Below, in pieces: positions 30,201-40,537 of a stretch of 64,000 nt of DNA. The notes below the pieces were generated by a model. It was not told the origin of the DNA. It saw only the letters and a list, made by a program, of their open reading frames with translations, and ran no database searches. Positions within the stretch are counted from its first letter, which is position 1; every line of letters starts with the position of its first letter. Made by a program: the position numbers and the translations under genes. Source of the DNA: Halichondria panicea (taxonomy: Eukaryota > Porifera > Demospongiae > Suberitida > Halichondriidae); the NCBI RefSeq assembly GCF_963675165.1, contig NC_087380.1:1008303-1072302 (forward strand), written 5' to 3'.

Positions 30201-31475
30201 TGCCCCGTGTCGGTCAGAACTATGGCCTACCCCCTGTGTGAAGCAGTTGACCTTTCGACCCCTGTTGCACTGGAGAGTGGGTGTGTGAGTGTGCCGATAT
30301 TTGTTGCATCTCTTGTAGCGTTGTGTTTGTTCCTGGTCGTCATTACCATGGTGATCATCGTCTGCATACTGGTGTGGTCGCAAGGCACGAAAATAAAAAA
30401 GTAAATATTTATAGAAAATCTATTATTATTTCTCGTTGTAGATTAGTGTAGACACACACACACGCGCACACGCACACGCACGCACGCACACACACACACG
30501 CACACACACACACACACACACACGCACACACACACACACGCACACACACACACACACACACCAATTAAGGCATTGCGTGTATGTATACGGGACTGTGTTG
30601 TTGTTATTGGTGTGTCCATGTAGTGAGGTCATTGTATGTAACGCAATGGTGACCTGTCACTATTTAGAAGTAACTTGTATACACAATTTATATACAAGGG
30701 CTAGACAGTGTGTGGGCATTGCTCAGGGTAGACTACACAGTACACCGCCCATACATTCTCTGGCTGATAGCCCATCTATCTTAATTGAATCTTACTGGCT
30801 ATTAACTCCTATGGCAACCAAGGTGGCCCGTGTACATGTACTGGAGTTTGCAGAATCTTTGCAGTAAAAGCATAGAACATTCCTTATATGGATTTTGTGT
30901 ACACTGTGGTTTGTTGTACTACTTAAATGAACGCACAGTGCACAACACTTTTAATCATGTGTTGCAAAGATCAAGATTCTGCAAACTCCAGGTATGCACA
31001 GTATGCTTGCTATCACTAAGATTATAGTTGCTTGCCTAAATTGTGGGCAAATTCACGACTTGATATTCAGCAAGTGCAGTCTAGTCAGTCATCAGCGAAT
31101 GGTTCGTGATCTTTTTTTTTTGTGGCTGGTGAGATTGTCATTTGCATGGATTGATCACACTTTTTTTCCCGTCTTTACAGTTCTGTGACGGGTGAAGCCA
31201 GACAAGATCCACCGCCTGCCCCCTTGTCTCTCTACAACCTGTACACGCCCACTCCAGATACCGTGGCAACCCGACAAGCCCCAAACGGCCGCCCCCTCGC
31301 TCTCCGAGTGACTAGCAGTGCAAGCTCTGGACCGACTACCACTCTACAAGGGGGTGTGGCTTTAGCGGGTGTGGTCTCAGGAGAGCTGGCGCGAGAGTTT
31401 AACTCGTCCCAGAGCCTAGAAGAAGAGACTCAATCAGAACCTGTTGTTACTAGTATGGTTGTGACAAGTGTATGA
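27220..31475 (+). CDS. Single-pass membrane protein with somatomedin B and two fibronectin type III domains
   Basis: Seven exons: 27220-27274, 27484-27660, 27966-28307, 28881-29180, 29319-29380, 29871-30400, 31181-31475; 586 aa. Signal peptide [18 protein letters not shown] somatomedin B domain (about 21-75) shows the eight-Cys pattern with FCFCDPSC and GDCCDD. FN3 domains lie at about 78-190 and 193-291, each on one phase-1 exon. An unrecognised region of about 160 residues precedes a transmembrane helix at about 455-481, in the position of a SEA-type module, although no SEA motif is claimed. The tail of about 105 residues is rich in Ser/Thr/Pro. Somatomedin B domains bind partners such as PAI-1 or integrin ligands in vertebrates; the role here is unknown. 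AATAAA at 31599-31604 is a plausible polyadenylation signal. Confidence 0.85.
30453..30560. repeat. (CA)n microsatellite with CG interruptions, somatomedin B gene intron 6
   Basis: About 108 bp of CACACGCACA-type dinucleotide repeat starting just after the exon 6 donor region. The open frame across it on the minus strand (poly Cys-Val) is an artefact. Confidence 0.9.
30841..30991. mobile_element. Foldback element (family C), somatomedin B gene intron 6
   Basis: Terminal inverted arms CTGGAGTTTGCAGAATCTTT and AGATCAAGATTCTGCAAACTCCAG-type sequence (final arm GATTCTGCAAACTCCAG) enclose about 110 bp. A second member with the same ends and the shared CATTCCTTATATGGAT-type interior is at 50933-51085, in inverse orientation. 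Non-autonomous MITE-like. Confidence 0.75.
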
Positions 31476-31476
31476 A

Positions 31477-31507
<31 letters not shown>

Positions 31508-31806
31508 TAGTGTGTTTTTAGTGTGTAAACCAAGAGTTGTGCTTTTATGCTTTTTTACAGTAAAAAATTTATATTGTCATTTGCACCGAACGAATTAAAA
31601 TAAAATTATTGGTACGTCAACTAAACTATTAATTAATTATTGGCAAGAATAACCCAAATTAATGTAATAATTAATTCATTGTAATTTAATGGTTGTAAAG
31701 TTTGGTGCCGTGCCATATTCATAGACTCAACTGCATGCTGGTTGCTATGGCTACAACTCATACTCTTAATTGGAACATCAAATTCATAATTTAACAAATA
31801 TCGTAA
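31476..31806. other. Convergent intergenic region, somatomedin B gene/ankyrin-PH gene
   Basis: 331 bp, AT-rich, with a (GT)n tract at about 31478-31503 and AATAAA at 31599-31604 for the plus-strand gene. No open frame is supported. Confidence 0.6.
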
Positions 31807-33769
31807 TTAAATTATATCGTTATGTCCATTGCCAGCAATTGCTTTTGGTGTACTAGTCACAAAAATGTCACTTTTAAATCCTTTTGGTATCTTGTACTCA
31901 GTCACATGACTACCAGGTGCCACGCCCACTTGTGAACGGCTGGACGGTCTTTGTACCCGTACTGGCGAGGAGACGGTAGTAGTAGTATTGGGAGAAACAA
32001 ATATTGCAGACCTTTCCGACACGTTCGAAATATTAGATTGGCTTTCCGTTGATAAAGGGGTGTGGTCAACAATCGAGCTGGGTGCAATTTGACCACGGGA
32101 TGGGGTTGAGGCACTTGGTACGCCACTTCCTCTTATTCTTTGCTGTCTCTTTAAACCTTGACCCACGTCCCCGTACTGTGCATTGGTGACTGCCACTTGT
32201 CCAATCTCACGTAACCACGATGAGTAGTCGTTCTCGTTGTATGCCAGCAGATCCAGCACACCCCCTGATGTCATAACCCAGAACACGTATTTGTGCAGAG
32301 CCTCTGTAATAGGGGGAGGGGCACTATCACACAACCTCACACATCAATTATAATTATAAGTTCCTTCTAACCTTCTATATAAGATTAATTCATCAATAAT
32401 TATTACCAAAGCCTTTCATAAGAACTCAGGGACCTAGCGTTAATTAGATCATGTTTGCCATAAATACTGCAATTTGATTGGCTAAAGGAAGTGTTCTATC
32501 CAACTTAGAAAATCATGTACTTACTTAGAAAATCATGTAGCAAAGATTAGATAAGAACATTCAAATCTGATTGGCTAAATACTCTGGTTGCTATGATCTA
32601 AAATGCTTAGACACTGTTTAGGAAGTTTCCACGTGATTTAGAAGTCCTCAGGGCTAGTAGAACCCTCACTGCATTCGGGATACTACAACTAGCCCTTTGG
32701 GCTTCTAGAAACTTCCTAAACAGTGTCTAACTATTATATAGATCATCTTTGAACGGCCATAACTTTAGTTTTGTTGGTCCAATAATGTTAATTTTATGAT
32801 TTTCTAAAAGCTTATAATTATTAAAAATGGACCAACAGAATTGTTGCATGCCGAGTTAGGGTTGATGAACTCCTAGGCCCTCCTCTCACCTGGCGAGTAA
32901 CCGGGTGACAGTTTGACTGCATTGCTGGGTCCCTCGTTGACCTCGAGTATTGTAGCCACCTCTACATTCTTGTCCCCCCTCTCCTCACTCCAGGACACTG
33001 TGCCTTGGTCAGGTGACAGTCGGAAGAAGTAATGCCTGAGTGGATCTGAGGGAGAGAGTTAGTATATAAGAGATGACGGGGTCTTGGACAAAAACGCAAG
33101 CCTATATAATATATTTATAGCCTTTGGTTTTGATACTTCTTCGGGTCTTACGTATAATTATGAATCTAAAGCACAATCAAAATATAAATTGATCCATACA
33201 CTTATAGATACTGTATTTAATATTAATTTTTTGTTGTGTGTGGGTTACCTGTTTTATCATTGACGAATCTGCCGAGGTAGCCACCTCTCACCACGTCCAC
33301 ACCCCCACCACTCACACTTGTCACACTCCTCACAGAGGCAGCTGTCCCCGGCCGTTCTGCAAAATGAAAACACATTCCAGAAAGATCGTAATAATTATTA
33401 CAATAATACAATGTTTCTACTCACCAATTATTGTTGATTGGTTAGAAACCAGTGATGTCATACTTTTGTTCAGAGCACCCCCAGTATGTGACGCTAGACT
33501 AGCCACACCCCCTGACAATTGCCCGAAGCTAACGCCTCTGCTCAATAGTGACTCCACACTGGTTGAACGAGATGCTCTAGCGAAATCAGCAATGGCTGTT
33601 CCATGGCATGTCAGTAAAGCCACGACGTAATCCATTCCTTTTAGACGAGCATAGTCCAGTGCTGTCCGGCCAGTCGAGTCAGTCTGAGTGGCGTCTGCTC
33701 CACGGCCAAGGAGGAGGGCACACACGTCGACACGGCCACAGGCAGCAGCGTAGTGGAGGGGAGTGCGGC

Positions 33770-33832
<63 letters not shown>

Positions 33833-36800
33833 TGTGGGGTGTGTGTGGGTGTTGGAGGGGTGGAAATGAGGAACTGGTTTTCAGATTATGCAGAGCATAG
33901 GGTTACCAAGTGATGGCATACGTGGTACTAGCAATCAAATGATGTCTTTTAAGACGTAGATTGATCAGATAATTATTGGTAAGCAAAATTCATATCAAAT
34001 TATCGAACTAAGTACCATTTTGTCAGTGTCATAGATGGCATCTCCCCTCATCTTGAGGATGACCTCACAAGCTGTCATGGCTCCTTGCTCTGAGGCAAAT
34101 AAGATGACTGTTCTCCCTTTGTGGTCCTTGAAGTAGGTCATGTCTGGTTTAAGTAAGAGCTGGAGACACTGCACTCCCTCGCGGTGAACACCCCTGTGTG
34201 TGTGATGTGTGGGTGTGTGGGGTGAGTGTGTGATGTGTGGTGTGGGTGTGTGTGTGTGATGTGTACGGGGTGTGGATGTGGAGTGTGTGTGTGTGGTATG
34301 GGTACACACACGCACACCAGAGTTGTATGCAAAAGAAGCCACCATATATACAACAAACAAAATATTCCAGACATTTCACAGTTATGGAGTGAGACTCACC
34401 AATGCATGGCGGTGTATCCATCATCATCCTTCTCCTCCCTATCCGCCCCTCTGCCCAGGAGGTATGAGGTGACCCCTGCGTTGTTATTGTAGGCTGCCCA
34501 CATTAGTGGAGTCATGCCAACATCATCAGTCACGTCAATGCCAAGCTCAGAATCATGCTACATGTGGAAGAAGATACAAAACTTGAAAATTTGTCTGTGA
34601 TTATTACCACGAAATTTAAACCTATTCGACATTTCTAAGGCTCGTTTTCGCTACAATCTTTGAATGCACAACTTAATTTAAAGTCAGCCAATATTGCTAG
34701 TGTACACAGTATAGCCATACAGGCTCTGTACACTATAATAAGTTCGATCAGCTTTTTGCTTTTCAAGTGAGGTAAAAATGGTTGTATAATTGTTGTTGGT
34801 TCTTTAACTCACTTTCAAGAGGGTAGCGATGACCTTTGGACTCTTTGGTATGGTCGCCCAATGGAGTGGCAGTCGTCCCTCAAAGTCTCTCACGTCAGTA
34901 CGAGCCCCGTTGAGTATCATGAGCTCAATGAGTGCCACGCCCCCTACTGACGAGGCCAGGTGCATCGCCGTGGAGCCATCAGAGGACTGTACAAGAGAGG
35001 GAGCACTGTAGCTAGTGAATACTGAGCTCCCCATCCCCCTAGGAGGGAGCACTGTAAAATAGCTAGTGAATACTGAGCTCCCCATCCCCCTAGGAGGGAG
35101 CACTGTAAAATAGCTAGTGAATACTGAGCTCCCCATCCCCCTAGGAGGGAGCACTGTAAATAGCTAGTGAATACTGAGCTCCCCATCCCCCTAGGAGGGA
35201 GCACTGTAAATAGCTAGTGAATACTGAGCTCCCCATCCCCCTAGGAGGGAGCACTGTAAATAGCTAGTAAATACTGAGCTCCCCATCCCCCTAGGAGAGA
35301 GTGAGGGAGCTGTATCGTACTACTAGAATGTTTTGCGAGCATCAGACATTGTGAACTTTGCACTGGATCAATTCGCAACAATAAAATCCGCAAAACCTAA
35401 ATTATTACACACGATCCTTGCCAGAACGCCTAGTTAGATAGCAAAGGGTCAAATTTTCTGCTCATTTGCAAAGGTTTTTCACCAGCAAAATATTCTAGTA
35501 ATACGGTAGTAATACGGTATATTGTAAGATACCAGTGAACAGCCCCCCCCCCCATAGGAAAGACTGGGGGAGAAAGGGGAGAGATTATGGGATCAGAATG
35601 GAGCAATATATATGGCTTACCTGTTTGTTGACGTTAGCCCCCTCCCTGATAAGAGCATCGGCACATGACAAGTGGACACCAGTCAAGTGTATACTGTAGA
35701 GTGGAGATCACATGACTAGAGCTAAAAACGTCAATTTTTATATAGTTGTTGAAGGATGTTTAACTACCCCCCCTGCGTTTAATCAATGGTTATAGGACTC
35801 TTTCAACTGAACAAAGAAGGAGAGGACGTACGTACCAGTACATGAGTGGTGTCTGCCCGTTGTGGTCAGGCAGATCCACATCGTGGCCCAGGTTGATGAG
35901 GGATTGGAGACGCCGCAAGTTGCCAGACCTATAGTGAGCAAATAAAATCTAGTTCTAAAAATATCAATTTTATATGGTTGTCGAAGGATGTTTAACTATC
36001 CCCCCCCCTGCGTTTAATCAATGGTTAAGGGACTCTTTCAACTGCCATAACTTGAATTCCGTGGATCCAATTTCAACGGTTTTATACTTTCTGAAAGCTT
36101 AGAAAGAGACCTTTCAAATGGTGTCTTCAAAGTTCCTATTTGAGAGATAAAAGTATTTGCCAATTTGGCGATACCATGGATAATAGCCCATGGTTCAAGG
36201 CTGAAAAATGACAAATTATGGCCCCAACGAAATTTTGGATTTAAACACATCATTTGAAAGGTCTCTTTCTAAGCTTTCAAAAATGTTGACATTGGATAAC
36301 GGTACTAATAGCCCATGGTACTTTTGGCCTTGATAATCGTACAAGTCTCACCTTGCTGCCAGATGCAGAGGTCCCGGGCCGGATGAGGATAGAGATGCAA
36401 TGGAGAGAGGCCCTGGGCCGGATGAGGATAGAGACGTAATAAAGGGGGTGGGTGGTGCCTCCGCAGGTATCCTGTTGGTATCAGTCTCTGGGGGGAGGGG
36501 ATCTTCGGCCAGAGTAGAGGTGTGACTGTCAGTGCGTGTCAGGCCGCTGCTCAGTGTGGAGGGTGGGAGTGAGTCGGTGGGTGGATCACTTAGGAGGAGA
36601 TCTGGTGGACACAAGGAATGTACAACCAGTTAATACATAGGCCTTAAACCAATCAGTTAATATAAATTAGTTAATATAGGTCTTAAAATGTTATGGTCTG
36701 TATTACGTACTAAAGGGATATGCACTCCGGATCTGTATTATTGGTATGATATAATCACAGCAGTGTACTAGGTGTACTGTGCCATAGCTACTGTACCCAC

Positions 36801-38724
36801 CACTGAGTCCCTTTGGTTGACTGACTCCGTACAGAGGACAGGATGGTACTAGACCCATGCTACCAGGTGGGCGGTGGATGGTATAGGGGGGAGGGGCTCG
36901 TTCACGCTTGCTTGAGAACACAAACCCTGTGTGAGTAGATACATAGCGTATATTAAGTGTTTATTGATCACTATGAGAACCTGTGAGGTAAGGGCTGAGT
37001 GGTGACTTGAGCATAGGTAGCTGTTGCACCATCTCATTTCCATCAACTGGGAAGAAGAAAAAAAATAATATGAAACTGCATGTGAACAAGAGATTGATAA
37101 ACAAGAATAAGGCCAGTGCTTGGGGCCAGAGAATTCAACTGTGGGGTAGAAAGACTACACACACGGGAGAAGTGAACACACTACAATCACCTTACACACA
37201 AGATAACAAACAGTACGAAATATTCTTACCAATAGAGGTTGTCTCTATCAATGGAGGTAGCTTGAGGTCCCTCAACACACCCCCACCACCAGGACCACCA
37301 GGACCACCACCACCAGGACCACCACCACCACCAGGACCACCAGGACCACCCTCTCTCATGGCAGACGGCAGTGACTGTGGCAGCTGTACAGTGTTGTCTC
37401 TTGTCGGGCGAGTTTGACCCTTCAACGGTTCTTGAGTAGATGCTGCAAGTGTGTTCGTATCGTCCACAGCTTTTCGTGCAGGAGGGAGAGATAAAGTGTC
37501 CTCAACTGTAGGTGAGGTCTTAACTCTGGACTTAGACTTCGGCCTATCATTTTCGACTGTCGTGGTTTTGGCCGAGGCTGCTGAGAACAAATCAACTGTT
37601 TCAATGTCTTCTGGTTCAACTACTGTAATCAAATCATCCATAGATGCTGTTGTCATTGGTAACTGTTGATAAGTAACAGCTGTCTCTTGAACGGACTTGG
37701 GTAAAACCCTTTGCAGAAAAGTTTCTCCAACTTCAATCGGTTCAACTGTTTTCGGTGTGCCCATTTTATTTATGGGTAGTCGAAACGTTGAAGGTGATGG
37801 GGAGTGTAGTACTTCCTCTGATTCTTGACTGATAGTCGCTAGGCTCTCTTCGACTGTTCTGATCTTGGACTGAGTGTGGGTGAAGTACGAACTTCGTTGT
37901 TCCTTAGGTGCTGGACTTACGGGGAGAATTAGACCACCCCCTTCAATTAGGAGGGTGTCGGCTTGGATTTGGGGGAGGTCAGAGTTCATTGTAGCGTCCA
38001 TGTGGCTGTCTACTTCAGTCTCGCTAGATATCATACTTGAATTGGCAACGTTCTCTGCAATTGGTTTATCGGTCCAGCCATTTTGTGTGGGTGTTCTCAA
38101 TTCTGCCGATTTGCTGTAAAACACTCGAGTAGCGGTTGTGGGAGTACTAGTGACCTCATCAGTGTCGTGGTTACTAGGCCCAGTCACTGGCACCACTGGC
38201 ACCACTCTACTCTTGGATGCTGTCACGTAGGTCCGTCTCTTCTGTGTTGATGACTCCACCATTTTATTGCCTCTTCCTCCAGATCCTGCTGAGATTGATT
38301 TCCTAGACACATCTTTGCTGAGTTCTTGCTCTTCTGTAGTTTGTGTGCCATAGAAGTGGGATGGAACTTCAGTAAGAGTAAAGGGAGTGCCTTTATCAAC
38401 TGGAAGGCCGGGCAGATTGCCCGGGGCGATTTTCCTGGACCTCACAGCAGCAAAGGGGGGTGGGGCTGCTTGATCTTGTTGTTTTATCACCTCTCCTGCA
38501 GGTGAAAACACCTCTTCTTCCAGCGTTGACTGCCCGCTCCTGCTCGTAAAGATGTCCATATTCACTGTGTAGTCTTGTGCTTCAGTGTCTGCTAGCTTGC
38601 CCTTTTGGTCCGGGGCAATGCTCACCCTGCGTTTCATCCATGATCTGTGTGTGTGCAGAGCCTGCCTTGCCTGCTCCAGCGTCTCCACAACGCTCAGTCG
38701 TCGAGTACCCATCAGATCATTCAT
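31807..38724 (-). CDS. Large ankyrin-repeat protein with C-terminal PH domain
   Basis: Thirteen exons: 37230-38724, 36981-37046, 36801-36926, 36352-36601, 35836-35928, 35621-35693, 34813-34986, 34400-34557, 34016-34193, 33425-33770, 33249-33356, 32890-33045, 31807-32303; 1239 aa. The first 635 residues are low-complexity, Ser/Thr/Pro-rich and basic near the start, with a Gly-Pro tract near residue 485. About eight ankyrin repeats follow (about 636-960; GPLHLAAR, DHNGQTPLMY, DGSTAMHLAS, DVGMTPLMWAAY, DGYTAMHW, GRTPLHYAAACG, GRTALDYARL). A PH domain at about 1020-1110 is split over exons 11-13, starting DPLRHYFFRLS and ending in the usual Trp helix (YSSWLREI). The last 130 residues are disordered. 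There is no ArfGAP domain, so it is not an ACAP/ASAP type. The function is not recognised; membrane-recruited scaffolding is inference. Confidence 0.85.
32607..32730. repeat. Foldback element (family D), ankyrin-PH gene intron 12
   Basis: Perfect 22-bp terminal inverted arms (TTAGACACTGTTTAGGAAGT and ACTTCCTAAACAGTGTCTAA at the ends), with further inner complementarity around GGGCTAGTAG/CAACTAGCCC. About 124 bp. Confidence 0.8.
34997..35296. repeat. Six tandem copies of a 50-51 bp minisatellite, ankyrin-PH gene intron 6
   Basis: The unit contains AGGAGGGAGCACTGTAAA and GCTAGTGAATACTGAGCTCC. It begins directly beyond the exon 7 acceptor. On the minus strand each unit contains an in-frame-looking peptide, but this is intronic by the splice model. 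Confidence 0.85.
36005..36310. repeat. Dispersed foldback repeat (family A), ankyrin-PH gene intron 4
   Basis: Contains the terminal phrase CATAACTTGAATTCCGTGGA, the centre CCATGGATAATAGCCCATGG and the inverted CATTTGAAAGGTCTCTTTCT. A truncated start of another copy (GTTGAAGGATGTTTAACTA) lies in the next intron at about 35748-35812. Confidence 0.7.
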
Positions 38725-38954
38725 TGTAGAGATAGCTCTATTATAGAATAGCTATCTAACTCCTACGTCCTCTGACTAGACGACGTAGATCTATATTAAA
38801 AAAGAGGCGAGACTACTGTCCATGTATATTTTTTGAGAAAACAATTTTTAGGAGAGAAAGGGACGATTCATACCAAATTTGTAGAAGACTATATATATAG
38901 GCCTTTAATATTAGCAATAATTAGCACAACAAATATTAATAATGACACAATCAC

Positions 38955-40469
38955 TCAGTTATCATTGTCTTCTTCTTGGCTGCCTCCCCACCACTTATAC
39001 ACAGCATTAGAAGCTGAAGTCCAGGCCCGGCTAACGGCCTCCGTTACACGCTCTGTTGTCACGGCAATGACCTCCTGAGTCTGCTGAACCACTTCTTCTC
39101 GCGACCCAACATTAAGTCCGTAATCACTCGCTTGAGCTAAAAATCTTCTCTTTAAATCGCTAATAGACAATTCTCCAGTGCACATGTGCATAGGAAGTGT
39201 TTGTGATAAAATGTCTTTTGTCATCACATCTTTCACTTCAGCCTTAGGTTCTTCAGTGGTAATGGTGCGGTCCTTTCCAATTTTTTGCAGCCATGATTTA
39301 TAGACTGGGCTCTCACACCACACACGCATGAAGTCAGAGTTGAATTCATCCTTGGCTGCATCATCACCTTCAAGTGATGTCTTTAGTAGAGAAATCAGAT
39401 AGTGTTTAAATTGGACCCGTATCCAATCGTTACTGCCCAGCCAATCAGATTGGTTCGCTTCTCGTTCACAAATTGTCTCAGATAAAATACTACAAAATCG
39501 CAAATCAGCAGTTGACAAGTGCAAGCACGGTTTAAGTGAATGGTCGTGGACAGCAACAATCCCTGTGGACACATCAGCGAAAACATCGCATATTTTGGAC
39601 TGTTGTTTTTCGAAGAGAGGATTAACCACACCAGCCAGGACACACGATGATGGCCTCTTCAGCTCCTCCATTTGCTGCAGGCAAAGGTACGGTTGAAATG
39701 ATTGCGAAACAGAGAACATATTTAGCGACAACAGATCATCGACTTCAATTCCAGTATAACTCTCCAGTGACTTTGGGAACAGCGATAAAATGCTGAGGAC
39801 GGATTTGCTGGCTTTGATCGAGGTTGGGGCAAATAAAACAACTCTTTTTCCCACCAGTAGAGCCTTGAACATTTGTAGTAGTCTGTGCTGAAACTGTGTG
39901 ATCACATCCCCGAGCGTTATATCCAAATAAAGGGAAGACACGATTTGCGACGAACTGCTCAGAGATGAGTTGATATCGTTGTATGTTTCACGAAGAATTT
40001 GCATATTTGAAAAGTCCTTTGCGTTGAAGAAAGCATGTGTTACGAGACTCAGTTTCGCTTCAATGAACTCAAACACTGGATAACGGGAGATCACACAGAT
40101 GCTTTTCTGCACGGTTGAACGGGTAATTTCGTCGTCCATTTTCTTTAGTTTATTGGCTTCGATTTGTCGACAGCAAGCCACTCCAAAAACAGATTGTCCA
40201 GGATGGTCGAGATCTGGCAGTGTGAAGAAGACGGATTCTTCCTCAAAGTTATGGCAGCCATCTGGAAGAGCCAAGTGGGGCAAGTTCCTCCATGGAGACT
40301 GAGTTATTGACGTTGTTAGGCTTTCTTGCACTTGGCTTGTGAGGAGTAGGGACGGGTGAGAAAACTCGATGGTGGAGCCTTTCTGATGGTGAAATCCAAT
40401 CACTAGAATATGCAACACAGGAGTAGCTAAGTCGCTCACATTCTCCAGTACTGCATTACTGGTAGCCAT
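38955..40469 (-). CDS. AVL9: AVL9 homologue, late secretory pathway protein, intronless
   Basis: A single exon of 504 aa. It follows human AVL9: HILVIGFHHQKGSTIEFSHP at about residues 20-39, LPHLALPDGCHNFEEESVFF, ETVQKS-like TRSTVQKSICVIS, THAFFNAKDFS, a middle block LVGKRVVLFAP, then STADLRFCSIL and GSNDWIRVQFKHYL. The acidic linker found in human is missing, so the protein is about 140 residues shorter. The family belongs to the DENN-related proteins. Yeast Avl9 acts in exocytic transport at the late Golgi, and human AVL9 affects cell polarity and migration. It is divergently arranged with FGGY, with only 68 bp between start codons. Confidence 0.94.
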   Translation of the reverse strand: MATSNAVLENVSDLATPVLHILVIGFHHQKGSTIEFSHPSLLLTSQVQESLTTSITQSPWRNLPHLALPDGCHNFEEESVFFTLPDLDHPGQSVFGVACCRQIEANKLKKMDDEITRSTVQKSICVISRYPVFEFIEAKLSLVTHAFFNAKDFSNMQILRETYNDINSSLSSSSQIVSSLYLDITLGDVITQFQHRLLQMFKALLVGKRVVLFAPTSIKASKSVLSILSLFPKSLESYTGIEVDDLLSLNMFSVSQSFQPYLCLQQMEELKRPSSCVLAGVVNPLFEKQQSKICDVFADVSTGIVAVHDHSLKPCLHLSTADLRFCSILSETICEREANQSDWLGSNDWIRVQFKHYLISLLKTSLEGDDAAKDEFNSDFMRVWCESPVYKSWLQKIGKDRTITTEEPKAEVKDVMTKDILSQTLPMHMCTGELSISDLKRRFLAQASDYGLNVGSREEVVQQTQEVIAVTTERVTEAVSRAWTSASNAVYKWWGGSQEEDNDN

Positions 40470-40537
40470 CTTTTTAGAGGGAGGCGTGGTTGACCAGCCT
40501 TACGCAAATTAATGTTTTTGTTAATTAATTAATTAAA
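40470..40537. promoter_or_regulatory. 68-bp spacer between the AVL9 and FGGY start codons
   Basis: Both start codons are strong family-supported choices, so transcription start sites must lie in these 68 bp or inside the opposite gene. The half next to FGGY is a run of TTAATTAATTAATTAA-type sequence; the half next to AVL9 contains GAGGGAGGCGTGG, a GT-box-like stretch. No TATA element was seen. Confidence 0.7.

Noticed and set aside
37260-37420. Plus-strand proline/glycine-rich frame
   Set aside because: It is the antisense of the Gly-Pro tract of the ankyrin-PH protein, which is supported by splice phases and the long N-terminal exon.
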